Positions 53,450 through 63,419 of a stretch of DNA of 64,000 nucleotides are shown in pieces. Under the pieces are notes generated by a model. The model made no database searches. It was not told the origin of the DNA and saw only the letters and a program-made list of their open reading frames with translations. Both the position numbers and the translations under genes were made by a program. This DNA comes from Parasedimentitalea huanghaiensis (GTDB taxonomy: Bacteria > Pseudomonadota > Alphaproteobacteria > Rhodobacterales > Rhodobacteraceae). Each line of letters opens with the position of its first letter. The stretch's first letter is position 1. The DNA is taken from positions 1 through 64,000 of the forward strand of contig NZ_WQLV01000006.1 of assembly GCF_009753675.1 (NCBI RefSeq), read 5' to 3'.

Positions 53450-55786
53450 ATGTCAATCAAAGAGATTTTTGAAACCATGGACTATGGCCCTGCTCCCGAA
53501 AGCGTAGTTGAGGCACTCGCCTGGCTGGTGGATCAAGGTGACCGTTTTGGCCACTTTATCGATGGGGCCTTCACCCCTCCTGCCGATGGTTTCGAAAGCC
53601 GCAACCCCGCTACAGGTGAGGTTCTGGCAACCCTGACACAGGCCACCCAGTCTGACGTCGACTCTGCCGTGATTGCTGCCCGCAAGGCCCAGCCAAAGTG
53701 GGAAGCTCTGGGCGGTCCTGGCCGTGCCAAATATCTCTATGCGCTGGCCCGCCTGCTGCAAAAGCATTCACGCCTGTTTGCGGTTCTGGAAAGCCTCGAC
53801 AACGGCAAGCCCATCCGCGAAGCCCGCGACATCGATATCCCACTGGCGCAACGGCACTTCTATTATCATGCTGGTATGGCACAGCTGATGGAGGCTGAGC
53901 TGCCGGATGTTCAGGCGTTAGGGGTTTGTGGCCAGATCATCCCGTGGAACTTTCCGCTGCTGATGCTGTCGTGGAAAATTGCACCTGCCCTGGCAATGGG
54001 CAATACCGTGGTGCTGAAACCTGCTGAATACACCTCGCTGACTGCGCTACTGTTTGCCGACATCTGCAAACAGGCGGGGCTGCCCGCTGGTGTTGTCAAC
54101 ATCGTCACCGGTGACGGGGCCGTGGGCGAGATGATCGTAGCAGCCGAAGTCGACAAAATTGCATTTACCGGCTCCACCTCGGTCGGTCGTCGCATCCGCG
54201 AAGCCACTGCCGGGTCCGGCAAAGGACTCACGCTCGAACTGGGTGGAAAATCCCCCTACATAGTCTTCGACGACGCCGACATTGATTCGGCTATCGAAGG
54301 CTTGGTGGATGCGATTTGGTTCAATCAGGGCCAGGTTTGCTGCGCCGGCTCTCGCCTTCTGGTACAAGAGGGCGTTGCCGAAGCCTTCCACGCCAAACTG
54401 CGCATCAGGATGGACAAACTGCGCATTGGTAACCCGCTGGACAAATGCATCGACGTGGGCGCCATCGTCGACCCGGTGCAGCTGGACACAATCAGCGCTT
54501 TGGTCGCCGCCAATACCGCAGGTGAGATGTACCAGCCACAGATCAAAATGCCAGAAGGTGGCTGTTTCTACCCACCAACCCTGATCGAAGGCCTGACCAC
54601 CTCTGACACTTTGATGCAGGAAGAGATCTTTGGTCCGGTGCTGGTTTCCTCTACTTTCCGCACCCCAGGCGAAGCGGTTGAGATCGCCAATAACACCCGC
54701 TACGGCCTCGCCGCCACACTGTGGAGCGAAAACATCAATCTGGCGCTGGATATCGCGCCAAAACTGGTGGCTGGCGTGGTCTGGATCAACGGCACCAACA
54801 TGTTCGACGCCGCAGCTGGCTTTGGCGGCGTGCGCGAAAGCGGCTTTGGCCGCGAAGGCGGCTGGGAAGGGCTCAGCGCCTATACCAGGCCCAAAGGCAA
54901 AACCAAACCGCTGACTCTGATCAAACCGTTTAAAGGTGATGGCGCCCCCGCAGATCCTCTGGACCGCACTGCCAAAATGTATATCGGCGGCAAACAGACC
55001 CGCCCCGACAGCGGCTATTCGCAGGCCGTCTACGGCAAATCCGGTTCCCTGTTGGGCCACGTCGGACTGGCCAACCGCAAAGACGTGCGCAATGCAGTCG
55101 AGGCCGCAGCCGGTGCCAAAGCCTGGGGCAAGACCACCGGCCACCTGCGGGCTCAGATCCTGTATTACATCGGCGAAAACCTCTCGGCCCGCGCCGACGA
55201 ATTCGCCAATCGCGTGAACAGTATGACTGGCGCAAAGGGCGGCAAAGCCGAGGTCGAAGCCTCGGTGCAGCGGTTGTTCACCGCTGCAGCCTGGGCCGAC
55301 AAATATGACGGCCAGGTACATAACGTCCCCATTCGCGGCGTTGCGCTGGCGATGAAGGAACCCACCGGTGTAATTGGAGCGCTCTGCGCAGACGAAGCGC
55401 CACTGCTCGGGTTAGTCTCAGTGATGGCCCCTGCCATTGCCATGGGTAACCGGGTGGTTCTGACTGCCTCACAACCTTTTCCGCTGGCTGCCACCGATTT
55501 CTACCAGGTGTTGGAAACGTCAGACGTCCCCGGCGGAGTGGTGAATATCCTGACTGGCAGCCATACCGAAGTCGCCAAACCGCTGGCCGCACATCTGAAC
55601 GTTGACGCAGTCTGGAGCTTCTCCTCCAACAACCTGTCCTCAACAATCGAGTCGGCCTCAGCCGGCAACCTGAAACGCACCTGGGTCAACAATTCACAAG
55701 CAGTGGATTGGTCTCTGGATCACTCCAAGCGTTTTCTGCAAGCTGCAACGGAAGTCAAAAACATCTGGGTCCCCTACGGCGAATAG
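53450..55786 (+). CDS. aldehyde dehydrogenase with degenerate second ALDH domain
   Basis: A 778-residue protein. Residues 35-490 are a complete NAD-dependent aldehyde dehydrogenase with IIPWNFPLLMLSWK, FTGSTSVGRRI, the catalytic Glu in LELGGKSPYIVF and catalytic Cys in FNQGQVCCAGSRLLV. Residues 505-778 resemble a second ALDH cofactor-binding part (GVIGALCADEAPLLGLV, MAPAIAMGNRVVLT) but lack the catalytic cysteine segment. The coupling to deoC suggests acetaldehyde as substrate, converting it to acetate in deoxynucleoside catabolism. Confidence 0.92.
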   Translation: MSIKEIFETMDYGPAPESVVEALAWLVDQGDRFGHFIDGAFTPPADGFESRNPATGEVLATLTQATQSDVDSAVIAARKAQPKWEALGGPGRAKYLYALARLLQKHSRLFAVLESLDNGKPIREARDIDIPLAQRHFYYHAGMAQLMEAELPDVQALGVCGQIIPWNFPLLMLSWKIAPALAMGNTVVLKPAEYTSLTALLFADICKQAGLPAGVVNIVTGDGAVGEMIVAAEVDKIAFTGSTSVGRRIREATAGSGKGLTLELGGKSPYIVFDDADIDSAIEGLVDAIWFNQGQVCCAGSRLLVQEGVAEAFHAKLRIRMDKLRIGNPLDKCIDVGAIVDPVQLDTISALVAANTAGEMYQPQIKMPEGGCFYPPTLIEGLTTSDTLMQEEIFGPVLVSSTFRTPGEAVEIANNTRYGLAATLWSENINLALDIAPKLVAGVVWINGTNMFDAAAGFGGVRESGFGREGGWEGLSAYTRPKGKTKPLTLIKPFKGDGAPADPLDRTAKMYIGGKQTRPDSGYSQAVYGKSGSLLGHVGLANRKDVRNAVEAAAGAKAWGKTTGHLRAQILYYIGENLSARADEFANRVNSMTGAKGGKAEVEASVQRLFTAAAWADKYDGQVHNVPIRGVALAMKEPTGVIGALCADEAPLLGLVSVMAPAIAMGNRVVLTASQPFPLAATDFYQVLETSDVPGGVVNILTGSHTEVAKPLAAHLNVDAVWSFSSNNLSSTIESASAGNLKRTWVNNSQAVDWSLDHSKRFLQAATEVKNIWVPYGE

Positions 55787-55798
55787 ATAGGGATCCTG

Positions 55799-55844
55799 TT
55801 CATCTAGCACTAAATATCCCGGGGGTGTGGGGGCTGGCCCCCAC
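55799..55844. repeat. intergenic repeat element, copy 3, with hairpin
   Basis: The unit at 55799-55825 differs from the one at 19420-19446 by a single base in 27. It is followed by a perfect 8-base hairpin, GTGGGGGC (55827-55834), loop TG, GCCCCCAC (55837-55844). It lies between the convergent aldehyde dehydrogenase and DUF1674 genes and could terminate both. Confidence 0.8.
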
Positions 55845-55854
55845 GCCCGCCCCT

Positions 55855-56046
55855 TCAAAAATCGATTGCGATGCCCTTTTTTTCCCAGTCACCATAGCGC
55901 GCCGGGTCCAGCCCATCACGACCACCCAGCTCTTTGGGAGGAGGGGATTTACCCTCAGCCGCTTTGCGACGCTCCTCCGCTTCAGCCAATGCACGCACAG
56001 CGGCAGGCGGTAGGTCGGAGGGTTCAGTTGGGGTTTGATCGCTCAT
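55855..56046 (-). CDS. DUF1674 protein (SdhAF4-like)
   Basis: A 63-residue protein starting MSDQTPTEPSDLPPAAV. The C-terminus (PPPKELGGRDGLDPARYGDW, then EKKGIAIDF) is the DUF1674 signature shared with SDHAF4, a mitochondrial succinate dehydrogenase assembly factor; a similar role in bacteria is inferred from the family. AAGGA lies 8 bases before the ATG. The gene is divergent from rsmB. Confidence 0.88.
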   Translation of the reverse strand: MSDQTPTEPSDLPPAAVRALAEAEERRKAAEGKSPPPKELGGRDGLDPARYGDWEKKGIAIDF

Positions 56047-56133
56047 CGCGGGTTCCTTTATGCTAATCCCATGATATACGCCCCTGTCCCGCGGGAACAA
56101 CCCGCATGCCCTCCCCCGCTTTAGGAGCTGAAG

Positions 56134-57411
56134 ATGTCCAAACCCGCCACCCAATCGGCAACACAGGCGCGCCGCAGCGCCATTTATCTGCTGGATCAGG
56201 TGTTGGGCGAAAACCGGTTGATGCCCGAAATCCTATCCGCTGGGGCATTGGACAAGCTCGCTCCCGAAGACAGGGCACGCGCCCAAAGACTGGCAATGGA
56301 AACCCTGCGTGGGCTGGAACGCGCCGATCGCCTGCTAAAAAAGCACCTGCGCAAAGCCACACCTTTGATGGTTCACAATACACTTCGGCTGGGAACTGTG
56401 GAGCTGTGTCAAGGTGCGGCTGCCCACGGGGTGGTAAATTCCATGGTCGAGATTGTCTCCAAGCACAAGCGCCACGGCAAACTCAAAGGTCTGGTCAACG
56501 CTGTGCTGCGCAAGATTGCGGAAGAAGGCCCGCAAGACTGGTCTAACCTGCGGGTGCCACGTCTGCCCAAATGGCTGCGCAGCCCTCTAGCGCAGGCCTG
56601 GGGCAATCCTGAAATGCTGGAGATTGAAAAGGCGCATTTCAACGGTGCACCATTGGATATCAGTTGCAAACCCGGCACAGACCTGTCCGCTTTGGATGGC
56701 GAAGCCCTGCCCACCGGTTCGATTCGCATTACTGACGCCGGACAGGTTACTGCGCTACCAGGCTACAGTGATGGTACATGGTGGGTACAGGACGCTGCTG
56801 CGGCTCTTCCGGCAAAAATACTGAACATGAAGGCGGGCGAAACCGCTTTGGATCTTTGCGCCGCCCCAGGTGGTAAGACGATGCAAATGGTTGCGGCCGG
56901 AGCCAAGGTCACTGCCGTAGATATCTCCAAAGGCCGCATGGCGCGGGTACAGGAAAACCTGACCCGTACCGGCCTGGTGGCTTCACTGGTTGTTGGTGAT
57001 GCACTGGAACAGCAGGGACAATATGATGCCGTCCTGCTTGACGCGCCCTGTTCTGCCACCGGCACCATTCGCCGCCACCCTGACCTGCCCCACGCCAAGG
57101 ATGGCAGCGAATTTGGTCAGTTGATCGAGTTGCAGGCCCAGATGCTGGCACATGCCTGGTCACTGGTTAAACCCGGTGGAAAGCTGCTGTTTTGCACTTG
57201 TTCCTTGTTGCCGGACGAAGGCGAATGCCAAGTCGAAGAGGCGCTGGACATGTTCCCTGATATGTCCGTGGATCGCGATGCATTGAACGTACCCGGCGTT
57301 GATGCGGCCTGGATTACCAGCGAAGGCGGGCTACGTCTTCGACCGGATTACTGGCCTGATCGTGGTGGCATGGATGGATTCTATATGGCTTGCCTGCGCA
57401 AAGCCGCCTAG
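56134..57411 (+). CDS. rsmB: 16S rRNA m5C methyltransferase, RsmB family
   Basis: A 425-residue protein: an N-terminal NusB-like domain (residues 1-130) and a SAM-dependent methyltransferase domain. The SAM-binding LDLCAAPGGKTMQM, motif IV DAPCSATGTIRRHPD and motif VI CTCSLLPDEGE are present, giving both cysteines used in m5C chemistry. The expected target is a cytosine in 16S rRNA. It is the first gene of a run with heparinase-like, purH and lspA. Confidence 0.94.
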   Translation: MSKPATQSATQARRSAIYLLDQVLGENRLMPEILSAGALDKLAPEDRARAQRLAMETLRGLERADRLLKKHLRKATPLMVHNTLRLGTVELCQGAAAHGVVNSMVEIVSKHKRHGKLKGLVNAVLRKIAEEGPQDWSNLRVPRLPKWLRSPLAQAWGNPEMLEIEKAHFNGAPLDISCKPGTDLSALDGEALPTGSIRITDAGQVTALPGYSDGTWWVQDAAAALPAKILNMKAGETALDLCAAPGGKTMQMVAAGAKVTAVDISKGRMARVQENLTRTGLVASLVVGDALEQQGQYDAVLLDAPCSATGTIRRHPDLPHAKDGSEFGQLIELQAQMLAHAWSLVKPGGKLLFCTCSLLPDEGECQVEEALDMFPDMSVDRDALNVPGVDAAWITSEGGLRLRPDYWPDRGGMDGFYMACLRKAA

Positions 57412-57503
57412 GTCTTGCCTCCTCACGCATTCAATCGGTGACTTGAGGCTCTGCCCGCGCTATGCTCCAGCCAAACGCCAGCAGAGCGTATGAGGCAGAG
57501 AGC

Positions 57504-59246
57504 ATGTCCAGACACGATAGATTGGCGAGTCGAAGCACTCGTTTTATGAACCGCCTTTATGCGCGGCTGTCCCGCAGACAGCCCGCTGCAACCGGCTTCG
57601 TATCACAACCCGAACCACGCACCATTGGCAGCTTTGCCCGTGGCCGACAGTTGGTGGCGGGAAACCTGCTGTTTGCCGGATATCTAGTCGAATCACCCAC
57701 CACCGGGTTGTGGGACGTCGAAGCACCCGACACGGCCTTTGATGCCGAGCGTAACGGCTTTTCCTGGCTCGACGATCTGGCCTCGGTCGGCGATCTACCT
57801 GCGCGTGAAAAGGCCCAGAAATGGCTGTGGGGCTGGATCGACTCTCATGGCAATGGCGGGGGACTTGGCTGGTCGCCGGATCTAACCGGTCGCAGGGTCA
57901 TCCGCTGGATCAACCATGCCCTGTTCCTGTTACGCGGGCAGGACAAAGAAGCCAGCGAAACATTCTACCATTCCCTGTCGCAACAGACGTGGTTCTTATC
58001 CCACCGCTGGAAGGGTGCCTCTCCCGGGTTGCCAAGGTTTGAGGCGCTGACCGGATTGATTTACGCAGGGCTAGCACTGGAAGGGCGCGAGGAACTGGCT
58101 GACCCCGCGATCAAGGCCCTTGCGCAGGAATGCCAGCAGCAGATTGATGATCAGGGCGGTCTTCCAACCCGCAACCCCGAAGAGCTTCTCGAAGTTTTCA
58201 CCCTGTTATCATGGGCCGCAGCGGCCCTGCACGAGGCAGGACGCACCGTCCCCCCCGCCCATACCGCAGCAATCGAACGCATTGCCCCCACCCTGCGCAC
58301 TTTGAGACACAGCGATGGCGGGTTGGCTCGGCTTCATGGCGGCGGACGTGGGCTGGAAGGCTGGCTGGACCACGCATTGGCCGCCAGTCATGTCGTCGAG
58401 AGTAAAACCGACGGGTTAGCAATGGGATATGCACGGCTTTCAGCTGGGCGTAGCTCCGTTATTATCGACGCTAGCGCACCACCAACTGGCGCGGCGTCAA
58501 CCAACGCTCACGCATCAACATTGGCGTTTGAGCTGACCTCAGGGCGGCGGCCATTGGTCGTCAACTGCGGTTCGGGCGAGGCCTTTGGCGTAGAATGGCG
58601 CCGCGCGGGACGGGCGACACCGTCGCATTCAACTCTTTGTATTGAAGGTCACTCCAGCGCCCGGCTCAGTGCGCCACAAAAAGGCACCAGCCACGAGATA
58701 CTGATCGAATCACCAGATCAGGTCCCGGTTGAGATGAGCGAAATTGCCAACGGTTTTCGTTTCCAAGGCGGGCACAATGGTTTTGACCGCCACTTTGGCC
58801 TGACCCACGCTCGCAGCCTTGAACTGTCTTTTGATGGCAGGTCACTGTCAGGAGAAGACATGCTGTTGGCGATTGAAGATGAGTCCAAGCACAAGTTCGA
58901 CAAAGCTATGGATGCGCTATCGCTGGGCGGTGTTGGCTTTGATATCCGGCTACATCTTCATCCTGAAGTGGACGCTGCACTTGACTTGGGTGGCTCAGCA
59001 GTATCCATGGCGCTGAGAAGCGGTGAAATCTGGGTATTCCGCCACGATGGAAACTGCGAATTGAAGTTGGAGCCCAGCGTTTATCTGGAAAAAACCCGCC
59101 TGAAACCGCGCGCGACAAAACAGATCATTTTATCCGGACGAGCAATGCAGTATGCGACGCGCATCCGGTGGACGCTCAGCAAGGCGCAAGAGACTGCAAT
59201 TGCCGTGCGCGACCTGAATCGGGATGACCCCGAGATCTTTGACTGA
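57504..59246 (+). CDS. heparinase II/III family protein
   Basis: A 580-residue protein of the heparinase II/III superfamily, with the alpha-helical barrel N-terminal half ([30 protein letters not shown] near 110) and a beta-rich C-terminal half ([36 protein letters not shown]). No signal peptide is seen, so it is probably cytoplasmic. Conserved in this position in many Rhodobacteraceae next to rsmB and purH. A lyase for an acidic polysaccharide is suggested by the fold only. Confidence 0.88.
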   Translation: MSRHDRLASRSTRFMNRLYARLSRRQPAATGFVSQPEPRTIGSFARGRQLVAGNLLFAGYLVESPTTGLWDVEAPDTAFDAERNGFSWLDDLASVGDLPAREKAQKWLWGWIDSHGNGGGLGWSPDLTGRRVIRWINHALFLLRGQDKEASETFYHSLSQQTWFLSHRWKGASPGLPRFEALTGLIYAGLALEGREELADPAIKALAQECQQQIDDQGGLPTRNPEELLEVFTLLSWAAAALHEAGRTVPPAHTAAIERIAPTLRTLRHSDGGLARLHGGGRGLEGWLDHALAASHVVESKTDGLAMGYARLSAGRSSVIIDASAPPTGAASTNAHASTLAFELTSGRRPLVVNCGSGEAFGVEWRRAGRATPSHSTLCIEGHSSARLSAPQKGTSHEILIESPDQVPVEMSEIANGFRFQGGHNGFDRHFGLTHARSLELSFDGRSLSGEDMLLAIEDESKHKFDKAMDALSLGGVGFDIRLHLHPEVDAALDLGGSAVSMALRSGEIWVFRHDGNCELKLEPSVYLEKTRLKPRATKQIILSGRAMQYATRIRWTLSKAQETAIAVRDLNRDDPEIFD

Positions 59247-59268
59247 GCCTGCAAAGGACTGCCCTGCC

Positions 59269-60858
59269 ATGACCGAGTTTCACCCCGTACGCCGTGCGCT
59301 GCTTTCTGTTTCCGACAAAACTGGCCTGATTGAGCTGGGCAAAGCGCTGGCCGAGCGCGGTGTCGAACTGCTTTCGACTGGCGGCTCCGCCAAGGCGTTG
59401 CGCGATGCAGGCCTGACGGTCAAAGATGTGTCCGACGTAACCGGCTTCCCCGAAATGATGGACGGCCGCGTCAAGACACTGCACCCAAACGTGCATGGCG
59501 GATTGCTGGCGTTGCGCGATAACGACGATCACGTCGCTGCCATGGATAAACATGGTATCGCAGCCATCGATCTGCTGGTGGTGAACCTCTACCCGTTTGA
59601 GGCCACCGTGGCCAAAGGCGCTGATTATGACACCTGCATCGAAAACATCGACATCGGTGGCCCTGCGATGATCCGCGCCGCGGCCAAAAACCACGGCTTT
59701 GTCAACGTTGTGGTGGATGTCGAAGACTACGAAAAACTGCTGGGTGATATGGATCAGCACGAGGGTGCCACCTGCCCACGGTTCCGCAAAAAGCTGGCGC
59801 AAAAAGCCTATGCCCGCACAGCGGCTTACGACTCGGCTGTGTCCAACTGGATGGCATCCGCGCTGGAACTAGAAGCCCCCAAGCGCCGTGCCTTTGCGGG
59901 TGAGCTGAAGCAGACACTGCGCTATGGTGAAAACAGCCACCAAAAGGCTGCTTTTTATACCGATGGATCTGACCGTCCCGGCGTTGCCACCGCGGTTCAG
60001 CTGCAGGGCAAGGAACTGTCCTACAACAACATCAACGATACCGACGCCGCCTATGAGCTGGTTGCCGAGTTCGACCCCGCCGAAACCGCTGCTGTTGCAA
60101 TTATCAAACACGCCAACCCCTGTGGTGTGGCCCGTGGCGCAACTCTGGCCGAAGCCTATCAGCAAGCGTTTGATTGCGACCGCACCTCTGCCTTTGGTGG
60201 CATCGTTGCCTTGAACCAGCCGCTGGACGCTGAGACGGCTGCAAAAATCACAGAAATTTTCACCGAAGTTGTGATTGCACCAGGCGCATCCGACGAGGCC
60301 AAGGCAATCTTTGCAGCAAAGAAAAACCTGCGCCTGTTGCTGACTGATGGTCTGCCAGACACCCGCGCATCCATTGTGGCCTACAAGCAAGTTGGCGGCG
60401 GCATGCTGGTTCAGGACAAAGACGTTGGCTACGTCGATCTCAACGATCTGAAAGTTGTGACTGAAAAAGCCCCGACAGACGAGCAGATGCAAGATCTGCT
60501 GTTCGCCTGGAAAGTTGCCAAACACGTCAAATCCAACGCCATTGTCTATGTCAAAGATAATGCAACTGTTGGTGTTGGTGCCGGCCAGATGAGCCGTCTC
60601 GACAGCGCCAATGTTGCTGCCTCCAAGGCGCAGCGCATGGCTGATGTTCTGGGACTGGACGAAAGTCTGGCCAAGGGGTCTGCCGTGGCCTCTGACGCAT
60701 TCTTTCCATTTGCGGACGGTCTGCTGGAAGCCGCTGCAGCGGGTGCCACCTGCGTTATCCAACCCGGTGGATCGATGCGCGATGACGAAGTCATCAAAGC
60801 AGCCAATGACGCGGGCATTGCAATGGTGTTCACCGGCATGCGCCACTTCCGTCACTAA
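59269..60858 (+). CDS. purH: bifunctional AICAR transformylase / IMP cyclohydrolase
   Basis: A 529-residue enzyme for the last two steps of IMP synthesis. The N-terminal MGS-like cyclohydrolase domain begins [19 protein letters not shown] and has [13 protein letters not shown]; the transformylase domain includes the KHANPCGVA segment and ends [22 protein letters not shown] at 59269 matches the conserved start. It lies 22 bases after the heparinase-like gene and 15 bases before lspA. Confidence 0.98.
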   Translation: MTEFHPVRRALLSVSDKTGLIELGKALAERGVELLSTGGSAKALRDAGLTVKDVSDVTGFPEMMDGRVKTLHPNVHGGLLALRDNDDHVAAMDKHGIAAIDLLVVNLYPFEATVAKGADYDTCIENIDIGGPAMIRAAAKNHGFVNVVVDVEDYEKLLGDMDQHEGATCPRFRKKLAQKAYARTAAYDSAVSNWMASALELEAPKRRAFAGELKQTLRYGENSHQKAAFYTDGSDRPGVATAVQLQGKELSYNNINDTDAAYELVAEFDPAETAAVAIIKHANPCGVARGATLAEAYQQAFDCDRTSAFGGIVALNQPLDAETAAKITEIFTEVVIAPGASDEAKAIFAAKKNLRLLLTDGLPDTRASIVAYKQVGGGMLVQDKDVGYVDLNDLKVVTEKAPTDEQMQDLLFAWKVAKHVKSNAIVYVKDNATVGVGAGQMSRLDSANVAASKAQRMADVLGLDESLAKGSAVASDAFFPFADGLLEAAAAGATCVIQPGGSMRDDEVIKAANDAGIAMVFTGMRHFRH

Positions 60859-60873
60859 AAAGGACAGCAGGGC

Positions 60874-61353
60874 ATGGGCACACGTTGGATGATCTGGGGC
60901 GCAGTTGTGGCGTTCCTGTTCGATCAGATAAGCAAATACCTGGTGATACACTCGATGGAGTTGTCCCGAATTCACGCTATCGACGTGTTCCCACCCCTGC
61001 TGAACTTTCGTTACGGCGAAAACACTGGTATCAACTTCGGCTTGTTTGGCGACGGGTCTGATGCGTCGCGCTGGATCCTGATTGGCTTGTCCCTGGTCAT
61101 CTGTGTCGTGGTCGCGGTTTGGATCCGGGGTTGGCACCCATCCCGATGGATGCAGCTGTCAGCGGGCTTGGTGATTGGTGGCGCACTGGGCAATGTCGCT
61201 GACCGGTTGCTTTATGGCTATGTGTTGGATTTTCTCAACATGTCGTGTTGTGGCATTCAAAACCCCTTTGTTTTCAACATTGCGGATGTCTTTATCTTTG
61301 CTGGCGCTGCCGGTTTGATCGTGTTCGAAAGACAAGGTAAAAAGGCTACGTGA
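60874..61353 (+). CDS. lspA: lipoprotein signal peptidase (signal peptidase II)
   Basis: A 159-residue inner-membrane aspartyl protease that removes signal peptides from prolipoproteins. Four membrane helices are visible. The catalytic aspartates are Asp110 in GGALGNVADRL and Asp138 in FNIADVFIF, and the NTGINFGLF segment matches the family NxGxxFG motif. The next gene encodes a lipoprotein, a fitting client. Confidence 0.96.
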   Translation: MGTRWMIWGAVVAFLFDQISKYLVIHSMELSRIHAIDVFPPLLNFRYGENTGINFGLFGDGSDASRWILIGLSLVICVVVAVWIRGWHPSRWMQLSAGLVIGGALGNVADRLLYGYVLDFLNMSCCGIQNPFVFNIADVFIFAGAAGLIVFERQGKKAT

Positions 61354-61406
61354 CCTTAAGGTTTAAATACTGTAAAAGCGCGTGAAACAGGCAGGAGTAC
61401 GGGGCC

Positions 61407-61922
61407 ATGCGGATCCCTCTGAGTGTATTTATTCTGGCCACAGCCGTGGTTCTTGCGGGCTGCAGTTCAAAAGGGCTGCGCAGCTTACAGCAACCCAGCA
61501 CTGGCCCCGATGAATTTCTGGTGATGCCTGCCAAGCCCCTGACTGAGCCAGAAAACTATGCAACGTTACCCACCCCAACCCCGGGTGGTGCCAATCTGAC
61601 CGATCAAAACCCCTTGGCTGATGCTGTGGTGGCTTTGGGCGGTAATGAGTCATCATTGAACGCAGGCGGCGCCATTCCAGGTAGTGACGGCGCTCTGGTG
61701 ACTGCCTCCAGCCGCTATGGCGTCGTGCCAAACGTTCGGGCCTCACTCGCAACTGAAGATGCAGCCTTTCGCAAGCGCGAAAACAGAACAGCGCGGTTCA
61801 AACTGTTTAATGTTGATCGCTACGAAGAAGCCTACAGAAAAGAAGCCATCAATCCGTTCAAGATCAACAATCTGTTCAGGAACTCCGGTTTTAGCACTCC
61901 TTCGGCGCCTCCGGGACAATAG
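61407..61922 (+). CDS. DUF3035 lipoprotein (BamF-like)
   Basis: A 171-residue lipoprotein with lipobox LAGC at Cys19. The mature part is PDEFLVMPAKPLTEPENYATLPTPTPGG, the conserved DUF3035 core, a proline-rich and largely disordered chain. The family has been linked to BamF of the outer-membrane beta-barrel assembly complex in alphaproteobacteria. It follows lspA and precedes the M16 peptidase pair, all envelope functions. Confidence 0.87.
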   Translation: MRIPLSVFILATAVVLAGCSSKGLRSLQQPSTGPDEFLVMPAKPLTEPENYATLPTPTPGGANLTDQNPLADAVVALGGNESSLNAGGAIPGSDGALVTASSRYGVVPNVRASLATEDAAFRKRENRTARFKLFNVDRYEEAYRKEAINPFKINNLFRNSGFSTPSAPPGQ

Positions 61923-62075
61923 CGCTCACGTTTTCGACAGATCAGCCACGTCATAGCTTGACCGCAACCGATAAGAGCCTGACATATCACTTGAAACGTC
62001 TCTAGGCTGAATTGCGTGTATTGCAGTTGCAATGACACGTGCTGACAGGTCTGAGCAAAACAAGGAGGATGCCGC

Positions 62076-63419
62076 ATGATCAAAGGGATCACATGGGCGA
62101 GTGCGATCGTCTCGGCCAGCTGGGCTGGCGCCGCTTTCGCGAGCGAAGAACTGGTTTCCAACTTCACGCTTGGCAATGGCATGCAAGTGGTGGTGGTCGA
62201 AGATCACCGCGCCCCGGTTGTACAGCATATGGTCTGGTACCGGGCAGGTTCAGCGGATGAGCCAAAAGGCCAGTCTGGCGTGGCGCATTATTTGGAACAC
62301 CTGCTGTTCAAAGCCACCGAAACCCTGGAATCAGGTGAGCTATCAGCAACTGTTGCCGCCAATGGCGGCAAAGATAATGCTTTTACCAGCTACGACTACA
62401 CCGCTTACTACCAGCGCGTCGCCGCCGACCGGCTAGAACTGATGATGCGGATGGAAAGTGACCGCATGGTCAATATCCGCTTGACCGAGCGTGATATTGA
62501 AACCGAACGTGAGGTGATCCTGGAAGAACGCAACCAGCGGACCGACAACAACCCGCGCGCGCTCTTTCGCGAGCAGTCAAATGCGGTGCAATACCACAAT
62601 CACCGCTATGGAGTACCCATCATCGGCTGGCGCCATGAAATGGAGACTTTGGACATGGAGGATGCGTTATCTTTCTACGGCACCTATTACGCCCCTAACA
62701 ACGCCATCCTGGTGGTGTCAGGCGATGTTGACCCGGACGAAGTAAACCGATTGGCCGAACAGTATTACGGTGTCATCCCAGCCAACCCTGATTTGCCCGA
62801 CCGCTTGCGCACCGAGGAACCTCCACAAACTGCTGCACGTCGGCTGACCTTCAAAGACGCCCGCGTCGCCCAGCCCTATGTACAGCGCTCATATCTGGCG
62901 CCAGAACGGGATGCGGGAGATCAACAGCAAGCCGCTGCACTCTTTTTGTTGTCCGAACTGCTTGGTGGCGGCACAACGTCTTATCTGACCAACGCCCTGC
63001 AATTCGAACAGCAGGTCGCAGTTTACACCGGCGCGTTCTACTCAGGCATGTCGCTGGACGACACAACCTTTTCATTTCTGGTCGTGCCCGCCGAAGGCAT
63101 ATCGCTGCAACAGGCCGAAGAGGCTTTGGACCAGACTTATGCAGCCTTTTTGGAAGATGGCGTAGATGCAGAGCAGTTGGACCGGATCAAACTGCAACTG
63201 CGAGCTTCTGAAATTTATGCGCGTGACAACGTCGATGGCATCGCTAACCGCTATGGCCGGGCACTAACCTCGGGACTGACAATCGAGGATGTTCAAGCTT
63301 GGCCCGACATTTTGCAGGCCGTCACAGCTGACGAAATTATCGCAGTTGCGAAACAAGTGCTCCGCCCCGAGGTCTCGGTGACCGGCTGGTTGATGCGGGA
63401 TGAGGAGGCAATCCAATGA
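62076..63419 (+). CDS. M16 zinc metallopeptidase, catalytic member
   Basis: A 447-residue pitrilysin-family peptidase with a signal peptide (cleavage near AAFASE). The inverted zinc motif HYLEH is at residues 71-75, with the distal Glu in ETEREVILEERNQR, so it should be active. It is probably periplasmic and degrades short peptides. AAGGAGG lies ahead of the ATG. Its stop overlaps the start of the next M16 gene (ATGA), suggesting a heterodimer. Confidence 0.95.
   Translation: MIKGITWASAIVSASWAGAAFASEELVSNFTLGNGMQVVVVEDHRAPVVQHMVWYRAGSADEPKGQSGVAHYLEHLLFKATETLESGELSATVAANGGKDNAFTSYDYTAYYQRVAADRLELMMRMESDRMVNIRLTERDIETEREVILEERNQRTDNNPRALFREQSNAVQYHNHRYGVPIIGWRHEMETLDMEDALSFYGTYYAPNNAILVVSGDVDPDEVNRLAEQYYGVIPANPDLPDRLRTEEPPQTAARRLTFKDARVAQPYVQRSYLAPERDAGDQQQAAALFLLSELLGGGTTSYLTNALQFEQQVAVYTGAFYSGMSLDDTTFSFLVVPAEGISLQQAEEALDQTYAAFLEDGVDAEQLDRIKLQLRASEIYARDNVDGIANRYGRALTSGLTIEDVQAWPDILQAVTADEIIAVAKQVLRPEVSVTGWLMRDEEAIQ

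Noticed and set aside
54047-55321. Long minus-strand frame opposite the aldehyde dehydrogenase
   Set aside because: Antisense shadow; the ALDH reading has clear catalytic motifs.
59869-61137. Long minus-strand frame opposite purH and lspA
   Set aside because: Antisense shadow covering two conserved genes.
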